Shown: one piece after another, positions 9,766 to 17,245 of the stretch
Layout: each line of letters opens with the position of its first letter
How positions within the stretch are numbered: the stretch's first letter is position 1
NCBI RefSeq assembly: GCF_947504135.1
Contig: NZ_CANNGG010000004.1
Location: forward strand, 186,001 to 250,000
Source: an uncultured Tenacibaculum sp.
Lineage (GTDB): Bacteria; Bacteroidota; Bacteroidia; Flavobacteriales; Flavobacteriaceae
Length of the DNA stretch: 64,000 bases
Direction of reading: 5' to 3'
Made by a program: the position numbers and the translations under genes
Notes under the pieces: model-generated
The model's input: only the letters and a program-made list of their open reading frames with translations
The model's database searches: none
What the model was told of the DNA's origin: nothing

Positions 9766-10230
9766 TTATAATTTTATTTTTAAATCTTCAATTTGATCAA
9801 TTGGGTACACATGCGAAAAACCTAACACTTTATATTTTAAACCTCCTTTAAATTGAACTTTTATACTTTGATTTAGTAAAGAAGAAAGAAGCCCGCCTAA
9901 AACACCGTTTTTATTATTCTCAAAAACTCTTTTAGAAGGAATCACTACTTTTAAAGGAATAGAAAATTCTTTACGAGCAGGAACTTTAAATTCTTCTGAA
10001 GATACCTGAGCAACTTGAACCTGATTTACTAAAACTTTAATTTCATCTGTAGCAATTTTACCACCAATATCATTAGGATTTTTAAAATATGCATTTACCC
10101 CTACTCTAATAGTATCGGTAGTAGCCGATAGTAGTTTTATATCATCAATTTTTAAGAAGATAGGTTTTTGTTTTACAGAACAACTTATTACAAAAAGTAT
10201 AAAAGGTAAAAAATATATGATTTTCTTCAT
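9766..10230 (-). CDS. LEA14-like (WHy-domain) lipoprotein
   Basis: A 154-residue protein with a lipoprotein signal peptide and lipobox VISC (C17). The mature part contains the LEA type-2/WHy pattern: an NPNDIGG segment, then alternating strands with VPARKEFSIPLKVVIP. Such proteins are thought to be envelope proteins linked to desiccation or stress. It lies four bases ahead of ribD and is probably first in that transcript. A divergent GNAT gene starts about 50 bp away. Confidence 0.7.
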   Translation of the reverse strand: MKKIIYFLPFILFVISCSVKQKPIFLKIDDIKLLSATTDTIRVGVNAYFKNPNDIGGKIATDEIKVLVNQVQVAQVSSEEFKVPARKEFSIPLKVVIPSKRVFENNKNGVLGGLLSSLLNQSIKVQFKGGLKYKVLGFSHVYPIDQIEDLKIKL

Positions 10231-10282
10231 GAAAACTCGTGTTTTTTTGGGTACTTTGCTTTAGCAAAAGTACTATATTCTT

Positions 10283-10774
10283 ATGATACCTTCTGATTTT
10301 ATTATTAGAGAAGTAAAACCGCAAGATAATGCGGAGTTAGCATCAGTTATACGCGGTGTGTTAATCGAATTTGGAGTACCTAAAGTAGGAACTGCTTATG
10401 AAGATAAAGCTACCGATGAGATGTACGAAACTTACCAAAAAGATAAGGCTGGTTATTTTGTAGTAGAGCATCAAGGAAAAGTTGTAGGAGGCGCTGGTTT
10501 TGCTCCTTTAGACAAGTTTGAAGGTAACGTATGTGAGTTTCAAAAAATGTACTTCTTGCCTATAGCTAGAGGAAAAGGTTTAGGAAGTAAATTAATTGAT
10601 TATTGCTTGGATAGGGCTAAACAACAAGGTTATGAGCAATGTTATTTAGAAACCATGCCATACATGGAAGCTGCGAGAGCTTTATATATGAAAAACGGAT
10701 TTGTAAATCTTGATAAGCCTATGGGAAACACAGGCCATTATTCGTGTAATGTTTGGATGCTAAAAGATTTATAA
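10283..10774 (+). CDS. GNAT-family N-acetyltransferase
   Basis: A 163-residue GNAT protein. The acetyl-CoA pyrophosphate loop is visible as FLPIARGKGLGSKLIDYCL (Q/RxxGxG/A type), followed by the beta5/alpha4 segment YLETMPYMEAARALYMKNGF. The substrate is unknown. It is divergent from the LEA lipoprotein and lies 16 bp upstream of prmC, so the two are likely co-transcribed. Confidence 0.85.
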   Translation: MIPSDFIIREVKPQDNAELASVIRGVLIEFGVPKVGTAYEDKATDEMYETYQKDKAGYFVVEHQGKVVGGAGFAPLDKFEGNVCEFQKMYFLPIARGKGLGSKLIDYCLDRAKQQGYEQCYLETMPYMEAARALYMKNGFVNLDKPMGNTGHYSCNVWMLKDL

Positions 10775-10790
10775 AATAAACTAAAAGTCA

Positions 10791-11639
10791 ATGCAGTTAA
10801 AAGATTTTAGATTACAATTTACTAAAGAATTAAAAAGTATATTTCCTAAAACAGAAATAGATACTTTCTTTTTTTTGTTGATAGAAGAATATTTAGGATT
10901 ACAACGAATAGACTTTACTTTACAACCAACTTTAGAGATCCCTTCAAAAAAGTGTGATCTTTTAGATACAGCTCTTGCTAGATTACAAAAAGAAGAGCCT
11001 ATTCAGTACATATTAGGAAAAACAGAGTTTTACGGATATCCCTTTAAGATAAATGAAAACACACTAATTCCGAGACCAGAAACCGAAGAACTAGTTGAAT
11101 GGATTCTTAATGAGGTAAAAGATAATAAACAACAGTTATCTATTTTAGATATAGGAACAGGTACCGGTTGTATTCCTATTAGCCTAAAGAAGAATATACC
11201 AAGTGCTAACGTAAGCGCTATTGATGTATCTGAGGAAGCTTTAAAAGTAGCTAAGGAGAATGCTTCGTTAAACAAAGCTGAAATTACTTTTATACTTCAA
11301 GATATATTACAAACTGAGAACTTATCTAGACAATACGATGTGATAGTATCTAATCCACCTTATGTGCGCGAATTAGAAAAAGTAGAAATCAAAAACAATG
11401 TTTTAGAAAACGAACCACATTTAGCGTTATTTGTTGATGATGATAATCCCTTGATTTTTTATAAAAAAATAGCCGATTTAGCCATTAAGTCGTTAACTAA
11501 AAATGGATTGCTTTTTTTTGAGATTAATCAGTATTTAGGCCCTGAAACTATAGAAATGTTAAAGCGTAAAGGTTTTACTAAAGTTGAACTTCGAAAAGAT
11601 TTGTTTGGCAACAATCGAATGATTAAAGCAACTTATTAA
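10791..11639 (+). CDS. prmC: Release factor glutamine methyltransferase PrmC
   Basis: The 282-residue protein methylates the GGQ glutamine of peptide chain release factors. It has the N-terminal helical domain, the RPETEELV segment (95-102), the SAM-binding motif DIGTGTGCI (120-128) and the catalytic NPPY (188-191) that positions the glutamine amide. Length is typical. The neighbouring GNAT gene is unrelated in mechanism. Confidence 0.94.
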   Translation: MQLKDFRLQFTKELKSIFPKTEIDTFFFLLIEEYLGLQRIDFTLQPTLEIPSKKCDLLDTALARLQKEEPIQYILGKTEFYGYPFKINENTLIPRPETEELVEWILNEVKDNKQQLSILDIGTGTGCIPISLKKNIPSANVSAIDVSEEALKVAKENASLNKAEITFILQDILQTENLSRQYDVIVSNPPYVRELEKVEIKNNVLENEPHLALFVDDDNPLIFYKKIADLAIKSLTKNGLLFFEINQYLGPETIEMLKRKGFTKVELRKDLFGNNRMIKATY

Positions 11640-11675
11640 ACATAAAACCTTTACAGGGGAAATTGATATTAAGTA

Positions 11676-12320
11676 TTATTCTATTCTAAAGAATCTTTTA
11701 AAGAAAGATCCTTTTTTCTTTTCAGCAGCTCCAGAAGTTTCTGAAAGATTACCTAAGTTATCTGTAATCAACCTTTCTATGTAAGTATCATAATCAGTGT
11801 TTTTAGAATCTAAAAAACCTTTTAAAAACTTTTCAGAAGCTTCAATTCCATTAAGATCTTCAATTTCTCTTAATCTCTTATACAAAGGAATGATTTCTTG
11901 TATAGCTTTCCTCGGTGCTGGTTTTCGTAATGCTTTGTAGTTTACAACCTGTCCTTTATCATTTTCTTTTACAACAAAATCAGTCATTACCCAGTAATAT
12001 CTACCTGTTTTAGCCATGTTTTTAACGAAAGCAATTATGTTTTGTTTCTTTTGAATTCGCTCCCACATTAATTTGAAAATTACTCTTGGCATATCTGGAT
12101 GTCTTACAACATTATGACCAGATCCTACTAATTCGTATTCTTCATAACCAGAAGACTCAACAAAGTCTTCGTTACAGTATTCAATTACACCTCTAGTGTC
12201 TGTAATACTTAAAAGAATGGCGTTTTCATCTAGTGTAATTTCTCGGTCTACAGGGGTTGGGGTTGGTAGTTTTGGATTTCTTTTTAAGGTTTCCCACTTT
12301 TTCTCAGAGTTAGTTGTCAT
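11676..12320 (-). CDS. PAS-domain protein (Aer-type PAS, no output domain)
   Basis: A 214-residue cytosolic protein. Residues about 30-135 form a PAS domain resembling that of the aerotaxis receptor Aer: ITDTRGVIEYCNEDFVESSGY, HNVVRHPDMP, FKLMWERIQ, VKNMAKTGRYYWV. The C-terminal 80 residues are charged and helical (EIIPLYKRLREIE...) and contain no kinase, HAMP, methyl-accepting or GGDEF domain. It may therefore signal through a partner. It is divergent from the Roadblock-like cluster across a 374-bp AT-rich gap. FAD binding is known for Aer but not evident here. Confidence 0.8.
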   Translation of the reverse strand: MTTNSEKKWETLKRNPKLPTPTPVDREITLDENAILLSITDTRGVIEYCNEDFVESSGYEEYELVGSGHNVVRHPDMPRVIFKLMWERIQKKQNIIAFVKNMAKTGRYYWVMTDFVVKENDKGQVVNYKALRKPAPRKAIQEIIPLYKRLREIEDLNGIEASEKFLKGFLDSKNTDYDTYIERLITDNLGNLSETSGAAEKKKGSFFKRFFRIE

Positions 12321-12694
12321 ATAATTAAATTGATTTATGTTTTCATAATTTATAAAATGTGTTTTGTTTACGTTTAGATTATCGGGTGATAAAACAACTG
12401 AGAAAAAAAATCATTTTGATGAAGTATTCTTAACACAGCTGCTACAAACCTAAAGATCAATTTATTTTTAAAACATGACAAAAATCATACTCTATTAATA
12501 AAAATAGTTTATAAAATTAAGTTAGAGTTAATTTAAAGTTAAATACAGGTCTTTGGATTATATAATATATTCTTAATTAGTTTTTTAGTTTTGTTTATTG
12601 CTTTTTTTTAACAAAAAACTTACATTATTCATTTTAAAATAATTTTTTTTCTTTTTTTTAAAAAAACTTTTTTTAGTGGAAAGTTATATATAAA
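12321..12694. other. 374-bp AT-rich intergenic gap between the PAS gene and the Roadblock-like cluster
   Basis: No convincing ORF lies here. The right half is dominated by poly-T and poly-A tracts (about 12590-12675). It probably contains the divergent promoters of the PAS gene and of the small-gene cluster, but I could not place a clear TAnnTTTG box for either. Confidence 0.6.
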
Positions 12695-12922
12695 TTGGAT
12701 TTACAAAAACTACTTTTAGAAACAAAAGCAATTGATATTTTAGGTTTGAAAGAAAACATTAACGACATTCACTTCAAGTTAGATAACCACATACATATTG
12801 TTAATATATCTCCTAGTGGAGAGTATTTTATTTATCTGGCTGTTGATTCTAACAAGGCTAATTTAACCCTTACTAGGACTATGCTAAGAAAATACAAACA
12901 AGAATTAAATGAAGTCTTATAA
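12695..12922 (+). CDS. Truncated Roadblock/LC7-like paralogue
   Basis: A 75-residue frame with a TTG start and no ATG. It aligns with residues 50-124 of the 124-aa protein at 13872: IHIVNISPSGEYFIYLAVDS here against VHVINIAPSGTYFIYLAVDS there, then KANLTLTRTMLRKYKQEL against EANLGITKALLNKYKVDL. The first half of the Roadblock-like fold is missing, and an in-frame TAG at 12674-12676 precludes a longer upstream extension. It is either a decayed duplicate or a minimal half-domain protein. It overlaps the following small ORF by 14 bp. Confidence 0.55.
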   Translation: MDLQKLLLETKAIDILGLKENINDIHFKLDNHIHIVNISPSGEYFIYLAVDSNKANLTLTRTMLRKYKQELNEVL

Positions 12923-13169
12923 AACTATTGATATTCAAAAAACAACAAATGATATTGAATTCCAGGATTTTATATTTTTTTTTCAAAATGAATACAAAAC
13001 TAAAGTTCTGCTAGATAATTCAACAATCGATGAAAAAGAAACAGCTAAATCTATTAATAATACAAATAATTTAAAAGAAGCTGTTTACGATTTCTTTTTC
13101 CAACCTAGGTTTGAAAACATTCTTGACTTAGTAAAGTTTAAAAACAAACAAAAACCACAAGGTGATTAA
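12909..13169 (+). CDS. Hypothetical small protein, partner of the truncated Roadblock paralogue
   Basis: An 86-residue charged protein that I do not recognise. Its ATG lies inside the end of the preceding frame (14-bp overlap). The C-terminus (DFFFQPRFENILDLVKFK) resembles the C-terminus of the 63-aa protein at 14257 (DFFGFLFKEYDSMNDLVKDIF). Each follows a Roadblock-like frame, which suggests a duplicated two-gene cassette. There is no signal peptide or membrane segment. A strong terminator follows. Confidence 0.5.
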   Translation: MKSYKTIDIQKTTNDIEFQDFIFFFQNEYKTKVLLDNSTIDEKETAKSINNTNNLKEAVYDFFFQPRFENILDLVKFKNKQKPQGD

Positions 13170-13176
13170 TACTCAC

Positions 13177-13214
13177 AAAAAAAGACTAGATTAAAAAAAT
13201 CTAGTCTTTTTTTC
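13177..13214 (+). terminator. Terminator after the first small-gene pair
   Basis: GACTAGATT / AATCTAGTC stem with a short A-rich loop, then a T run at 13207-13213. The right arm forms the left end of the 112-bp tandem repeat unit. Confidence 0.75.
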
Positions 13215-13427
13215 ACCCTCTTTTAAAAAAGTTTTCTGTTAAAGATATCACAAAAAGATAAAACAAAATTAATTCACTAAAATAAAGACTTATTTTTGTG
13301 TCCCTATAAAATCTAGTCTTTTTTTTTACCCTCTTTTAATAAAGTTTTCTGATAAAGATATCACAAAAAAAGATAAAACAAAATTAATTAACTAAAATAA
13401 AGACTTACTTTTGTGACTCTATTTAAA
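13199..13427 (+). repeat. Tandem direct repeat, two copies, 112-bp period
   Basis: Copy 1 is about 13199-13310 and copy 2 about 13311-13427. Both run: right terminator arm (ATCTAGTC plus T's), CCCTCTTTTAA, AAAGTTTTCTG, AAAGATATCACAAAAA, AAAACAAAATTAATT, AAAATAAAGACTTA, then a -7 box. Copies differ by single substitutions and short A/T length changes. Each ends with a box matching TAnnTTTG: TATTTTTG at 13291-13298 and TACTTTTG at 13406-13413. The duplication therefore doubles a terminator-arm/promoter segment ahead of the gene at 13503. It is non-coding. Confidence 0.85.
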
Positions 13428-13502
13428 ATAGGTGTGTCTAAATCAGTGCATAGGAAACAAAATTTAGTATTAACTACACGTTAATGCTTACAGTTGAACA
13501 TA

Positions 13503-13829
13503 ATGGAGGAAATAAACTTACAAATGTTAGTCGAAGAATCGGAGGCTAACAAAGGACTTGTATTCGATTCTGAAGGTCATATTATAGATTCTTACAATGT
13601 TACTAACGAACATAATGTAGCAGCAATGTTAGCTGTTATGGTTACAATGTCTCATGAATTTTTCGAAGACGTTTTAGAATCTGATAAGCTTAATCAGCTA
13701 GTATTAAACTCAAATAATGAACTAGTGGTAATAAATAAATATAGCAACAAACATATTGTTTGTTTAATGGCTGATGACATATCTAAGGTAGCTATAATGA
13801 AACTAACCTTAAAAAAACTAGCTCTATAA
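13503..13829 (+). CDS. Roadblock/LC7-like protein (108 aa)
   Basis: A small soluble protein with a Roadblock/LC7-like pattern: an N-terminal helix, a strand pair around GLVFDSEGHIIDSYNV, a long hydrophobic helix (AAMLAVMVTMSHEFFEDVL), strands LNQLVLNSNNELVVINKY and HIVCLMADD, and a C-terminal helix. Roadblock proteins such as MglB dimerise and often regulate small Ras-like GTPases; no GTPase gene is visible in this window. I use the ATG at 13503; a TTG at 13494 would add three residues. Sequence identity to the 124-aa neighbour is low. The assignment is by fold pattern only. Confidence 0.55.
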   Translation: MEEINLQMLVEESEANKGLVFDSEGHIIDSYNVTNEHNVAAMLAVMVTMSHEFFEDVLESDKLNQLVLNSNNELVVINKYSNKHIVCLMADDISKVAIMKLTLKKLAL

Positions 13830-13871
13830 TTTTATATAGAAATATATTAATACAATTAATTATATATCAAA

Positions 13872-14246
13872 ATGAAGGAAATTTTAAATGATTTTATCGA
13901 AAACTTAAGAACTAATGTTCCAGGGTTTATTGCAGTGTCTGTTACAGATGTAGGTTCAGGGGAAGCTTACGAATCTTTTACAGTAGATCCTAATTTCGAT
14001 CCTACTCTTGCTTCTGCATACAACTTAGGGGTAGTAAAAGCTAAATTAAAAGCAATTGAAGCTTTAAAATTAAACGAAGAAATACAGGATATTACAATTA
14101 CATTATCTAGTCAAGTACACGTTATAAACATTGCGCCAAGTGGTACTTACTTTATTTATTTAGCTGTAGATTCTAAAGAAGCTAACTTAGGTATTACTAA
14201 AGCTTTATTAAACAAATATAAAGTAGATTTAAATAACGCGTTATAA
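13872..14246 (+). CDS. Roadblock/LC7-like protein (124 aa)
   Basis: A 124-residue soluble protein. It has an N-terminal helix (EILNDFIENLRTNV), a first strand pair (GFIAVSVTDVGSGEAYESF), a central helix (LASAYNLGVVKAKLKAIEAL), strands ITITLSSQVHVINIAPSG and YFIYLAVDS, and a final helix (LGITKALLNKYKVDL). This order matches Roadblock/LC7 (MglB-like) domains. Residues 50-124 are clearly homologous to the 75-aa frame at 12695. It probably shares a transcript with the 13503 gene (42 bp upstream) and the 63-aa gene (10 bp downstream). The function is unknown. Confidence 0.6.
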   Translation: MKEILNDFIENLRTNVPGFIAVSVTDVGSGEAYESFTVDPNFDPTLASAYNLGVVKAKLKAIEALKLNEEIQDITITLSSQVHVINIAPSGTYFIYLAVDSKEANLGITKALLNKYKVDLNNAL

Positions 14247-14256
14247 AAATATACTT

Positions 14257-14448
14257 GTGAAAAATACAGATCATTTACCTATAAAAAAAGGCTTAAAGAA
14301 AGACTTAAATAACAAGTTAAGAACCTTTAGAGAGTATAGGTTTTCTGAAGGAATAATAGAGGCTCAAGAAAAAAAGAGCAAAGATTTCTTTGGCTTTTTA
14401 TTTAAAGAATACGATAGTATGAATGATTTAGTAAAAGATATATTTTAA
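14257..14448 (+). CDS. Hypothetical 63-aa basic protein
   Basis: I do not recognise this protein. It is lysine-rich (PIKKGLKKDLNNKLRTF) with an aromatic C-terminus (DFFGFLFKEYDSMNDLVKDIF) resembling that of the 86-aa protein at 12909. The start is GTG (14257); TTG at 14255 is in another frame. It lies 10 bp after the 124-aa Roadblock-like gene and is followed at once by a strong terminator, which supports it as the last gene of a small operon. Confidence 0.5.
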   Translation: MKNTDHLPIKKGLKKDLNNKLRTFREYRFSEGIIEAQEKKSKDFFGFLFKEYDSMNDLVKDIF

Positions 14449-14475
14449 AAGTGCTTAGGTAAGCACTTTTTTTAT
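14447..14475 (+). terminator. Terminator of the Roadblock-like operon
   Basis: AAAGTGCTTA / TAAGCACTTT stem with a 2-nt loop, then a run of T's (14467-14473). Confidence 0.85.
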
Positions 14476-14584
14476 TTAATACTAGTTTTGTTTTTTTAGT
14501 GTTTTTTTTTAAAAAAAACATGCTAAATTGTAACTAATATTTTTATATCAGTAAAGACTTATTTAACAAAAAGTAAAATAGCTC

Positions 14585-15502
14585 ATGAAAAAATACGATG
14601 TAATTATCTTAACAGATAAGAGGTATGTAAATCCGATTGAAATTAACGCATACACTAAAAACGTACTTGATGAAGATAATTATGTGAAAATAGCTCTTGA
14701 AAACCAAGGTTTAAAAGCAACTCGTCTCTCATGGGATGACACTACTTTTGATTGGTCTACAACAAAATATGTTTTATTTAGAACCACTTGGGACTATTTT
14801 GATCGATTTTCTGAATTTTCTGAATGGTTAAACAATGTGAGTCAGCAAACTATTCTATTAAATTCAGAAAAAATTATTCGTTGGAATATTGACAAGCATT
14901 ACTTACAAGATTTACAACAAAACGGAGTGCATATTTGTGAATCATATTTTATAGAACAAAGCACTACTAAAACCCTTAAAGAACTTTCAATTCAGTTTGG
15001 TTTAAAAGAGTTTGTTTTAAAACCGTGTATTTCAGGAGCAGCAAGACATACCTATAAAATCAATTCAGAAAACATAAACAAGTATGAAGAGACTTTTTCT
15101 TCGTTAATTACAGAAGAAGCTATGATTATTCAGCCTTTTCAGTATAACATAGTTGAAAAAGGAGAAATTTCGTTAATGGTTATGAATGGTAAGTTTACAC
15201 ATGCTGTTTTAAAAATAGCAAAATCAGGAGACTTTAGAGTACAAGACGATTTTGGAGGCTCGGTTCACACCTACGCACCTACTAAAGAAGAAATCACGTT
15301 TGCTGAAAATGCCGTTAAAGCTTGTATAGAAACTCCTATTTATGCACGAGTTGATGTTTATACTGATAATAATGGTAAATTAGCTATCGCTGAATTAGAG
15401 CTAATTGAACCAGAACTTTGGTTTAGAAATCACCCTGCAGCAGCAGACGAATTAGCCAAAGGAATAAAACAATTAATGAGTAAAAATGAAGAAGTTATTT
15501 AA
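14585..15502 (+). CDS. ATP-grasp ligase-like protein
   Basis: A 305-residue ATP-grasp protein with an N-terminal alpha/beta domain (YDVIILTDKRY; LFRTTWDYFDR), then the ATP-binding core: VLKPCISGAARHTY, MIIQPFQYNIVEKGEISLMV, GDFRVQDDFGG and the metal-binding ELELIEPELWF near the end. The pattern resembles RimK/glutathione-synthetase-like and DcsG-like enzymes that join a carboxylate to an amine or similar nucleophile through an acyl phosphate. The substrate is unknown. It overlaps the next gene by 17 bp, so the two are translationally linked. Confidence 0.75.
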   Translation: MKKYDVIILTDKRYVNPIEINAYTKNVLDEDNYVKIALENQGLKATRLSWDDTTFDWSTTKYVLFRTTWDYFDRFSEFSEWLNNVSQQTILLNSEKIIRWNIDKHYLQDLQQNGVHICESYFIEQSTTKTLKELSIQFGLKEFVLKPCISGAARHTYKINSENINKYEETFSSLITEEAMIIQPFQYNIVEKGEISLMVMNGKFTHAVLKIAKSGDFRVQDDFGGSVHTYAPTKEEITFAENAVKACIETPIYARVDVYTDNNGKLAIAELELIEPELWFRNHPAAADELAKGIKQLMSKNEEVI

Positions 15503-16172
15503 AATATTAGGAGTATTATTACTTGTTGGAGCTATTCTATTAGCCGTTTTTTACTTTAAAAACAACGAAAGCCTTCCTACAGGCAAACAAGGACCTGAAG
15601 CAGATGCTTTAGCTACTAAAATGCTTGAAGCATTGAATTATGAAGCTTATAAAGATACTCGTTTTATTGAGTGGAGTTTTAGAGGAAAGCATTTTTATAA
15701 ATGGGACAAACAAAAAAATATTGTTGAAGTATCGTGGGATACCAATAAAGTAATCTTGCATACAAAAAGCCCCGAAAAAAGTGTTGTTTTAGTAAACGAA
15801 AAAGAAGTTAAAGACAACAAAATACTTCAAAAAGCAATAGACTACTTTAACAATGATAGTTTTTGGTTAGTAGCTCCTTATAAAGTATTTGAAAACGGAA
15901 TTGAGCGAAGAATTGTACAATATGAAGGTAAAGACGCTTTATTGATTACTTATACCACGGGAGGATCAACTCCGGGAGATTCTTATTTATGGATTTTAGA
16001 CGAAAACGGCAGACCTACCAGTTACAAAATGTGGGTTTCTATAATCCCAACAGGCGGAATGGAAGCCACATGGAGTGATTGGGTCACAACTGAATCTGGA
16101 GCAATATTACCAACAAAACATGAAATGGCTGTAGGAGTATTAGATATGGGAGATGTTAAAGGGTACAATTAA
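15486..16172 (+). CDS. Membrane-anchored protein of unknown function, ATP-grasp partner
   Basis: A 228-residue protein with one N-terminal membrane segment (residues about 4-24) and no lipobox or clear cleavage site. The rest is predicted to be periplasmic and rich in strands and tryptophans (FIEWSFRGKHFYKWD, VSWDTNKVILHT, GDSYLWILDENGRPTSYKMW). I do not recognise the family. Just after the anchor is LPTGKQG, which resembles peptides produced where Bacteroidetes palindromic repeats are translated in frame. It overlaps the ATP-grasp gene by 17 bp and ends before a terminator. Confidence 0.65.
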   Translation: MKKLFKILGVLLLVGAILLAVFYFKNNESLPTGKQGPEADALATKMLEALNYEAYKDTRFIEWSFRGKHFYKWDKQKNIVEVSWDTNKVILHTKSPEKSVVLVNEKEVKDNKILQKAIDYFNNDSFWLVAPYKVFENGIERRIVQYEGKDALLITYTTGGSTPGDSYLWILDENGRPTSYKMWVSIIPTGGMEATWSDWVTTESGAILPTKHEMAVGVLDMGDVKGYN

Positions 16173-16194
16173 CCTAGTGAAAAATTATTATAAT

Positions 16195-16230
16195 AAAAAA
16201 GAGCAGCTACATAGCTGCTCTTTTAGTTTT
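16195..16230. terminator. Bidirectional terminator
   Basis: AAAAGAGCAGCTA / (T)AGCTGCTCTTTT stem with short loop between two convergent genes, with A's before and T's after, so it can serve both strands. Confidence 0.85.
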
Positions 16231-16247
16231 TATATAACTCAAAAATA

Positions 16248-17111
16248 TTATTTACCGAAAGTATAAGTTATACCAAAATTAATTCCAAAAGAAGAATAAG
16301 GAACTTTTTGAGATAATTGCTTAGAAGTATCTGTGTTTCCTAAAGGTAACTCATCAACATACTCTATATTATCATGAAATAATGCAGCTGCAGAATTTCC
16401 TCCTGCTGTTAAAATATCTCTTACCTGATCGATATTTAATGTTGCTCCATTTTCTCTAATAGAAGCTGAAAACTCAGACATTTTAGAAGTATCTCTAGTA
16501 ACACTAATTCCCATATACTCAAATTCACCAAAAATAGCTACATTTTTAGATAAATCATGCTTATAACCAATTGCTGCAATAGCACCTAAAGGAAAACGTC
16601 CTTTAAAATCATGAACAAAATCAACATCTAAAGTTGTTTCTACTGGCACACCTGGTAATGTTCCTGCAGGTAATTTAATTCCATGCATTTTTCCAACAGC
16701 TTCAGTTTTACCTCCTATTTTTGTTAAAAAACCTACTCTACCATAGATGTTATTAGTAAACTTATAAATTAAAGAAGCAGATGCACCGTAAGCTCTACCT
16801 CTTGAGTAAATATCAATTTCAGGTTGACCTGCTAGATTTACTTTGTTTATAGTTTGATCTGCTCCATGTAAGTATCCAACACCAACTTCAACACCAAAAG
16901 TGTCGTTAAAAAAATACCCTCCTCTTAATTGAGTATGTAGTCCTTCACCATAACTACCGTAAGTGTTCTCTACTCCAGATGCAGTAGTTTCAGTACCAAA
17001 ACGTACACCAGCACTAGATATTGAATAACCTCCACTAGCAGAAACATAAAATTGAGCACTTGCACTCATTGTTGCTAAAATCATAGCAAGCATTAAAATA
17101 CTTTTTTTCAT
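16248..17111 (-). CDS. Outer-membrane beta-barrel protein (OmpA-like porin family)
   Basis: A 287-residue protein with a signal peptide ending SASAQ (cleavage about residue 20). The mature part alternates amphipathic strands (GGYFFNDTFGVEVGVGYLHG, NIYGRVGFLTKIGG, AIAAIGYKHDLSKNVAIFGE) and ends FGINFGITYTFGK with a terminal strand suited to BAM recognition. The length fits an 8- to 10-strand barrel. No peptidoglycan-binding OmpA domain is present. The ligand is unknown. Confidence 0.78.
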   Translation of the reverse strand: MKKSILMLAMILATMSASAQFYVSASGGYSISSAGVRFGTETTASGVENTYGSYGEGLHTQLRGGYFFNDTFGVEVGVGYLHGADQTINKVNLAGQPEIDIYSRGRAYGASASLIYKFTNNIYGRVGFLTKIGGKTEAVGKMHGIKLPAGTLPGVPVETTLDVDFVHDFKGRFPLGAIAAIGYKHDLSKNVAIFGEFEYMGISVTRDTSKMSEFSASIRENGATLNIDQVRDILTAGGNSAAALFHDNIEYVDELPLGNTDTSKQLSQKVPYSSFGINFGITYTFGK

Positions 17112-17245
17112 AATAAATTATTTGTTAACTTTAAATTGATAATTAAGTAAACAAACCTAATGAAAATATAGGATTAACAAAACTTTATAACTGTTAAATT
17201 ATTAGTATTATTGTAGTAAAAAGCATTTAAAAAAACACTTCTTTT

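Noticed and set aside
13199-13427. Repeat as a CRISPR array
   Set aside because: Only two contiguous 112-bp copies with no spacers, and no cas genes nearby.
15575-15600. LPTGK as a sortase (LPxTG) signal
   Set aside because: It is next to the N-terminal anchor, has no following hydrophobic tail, and sortase sorting is not expected in this Gram-negative lineage.
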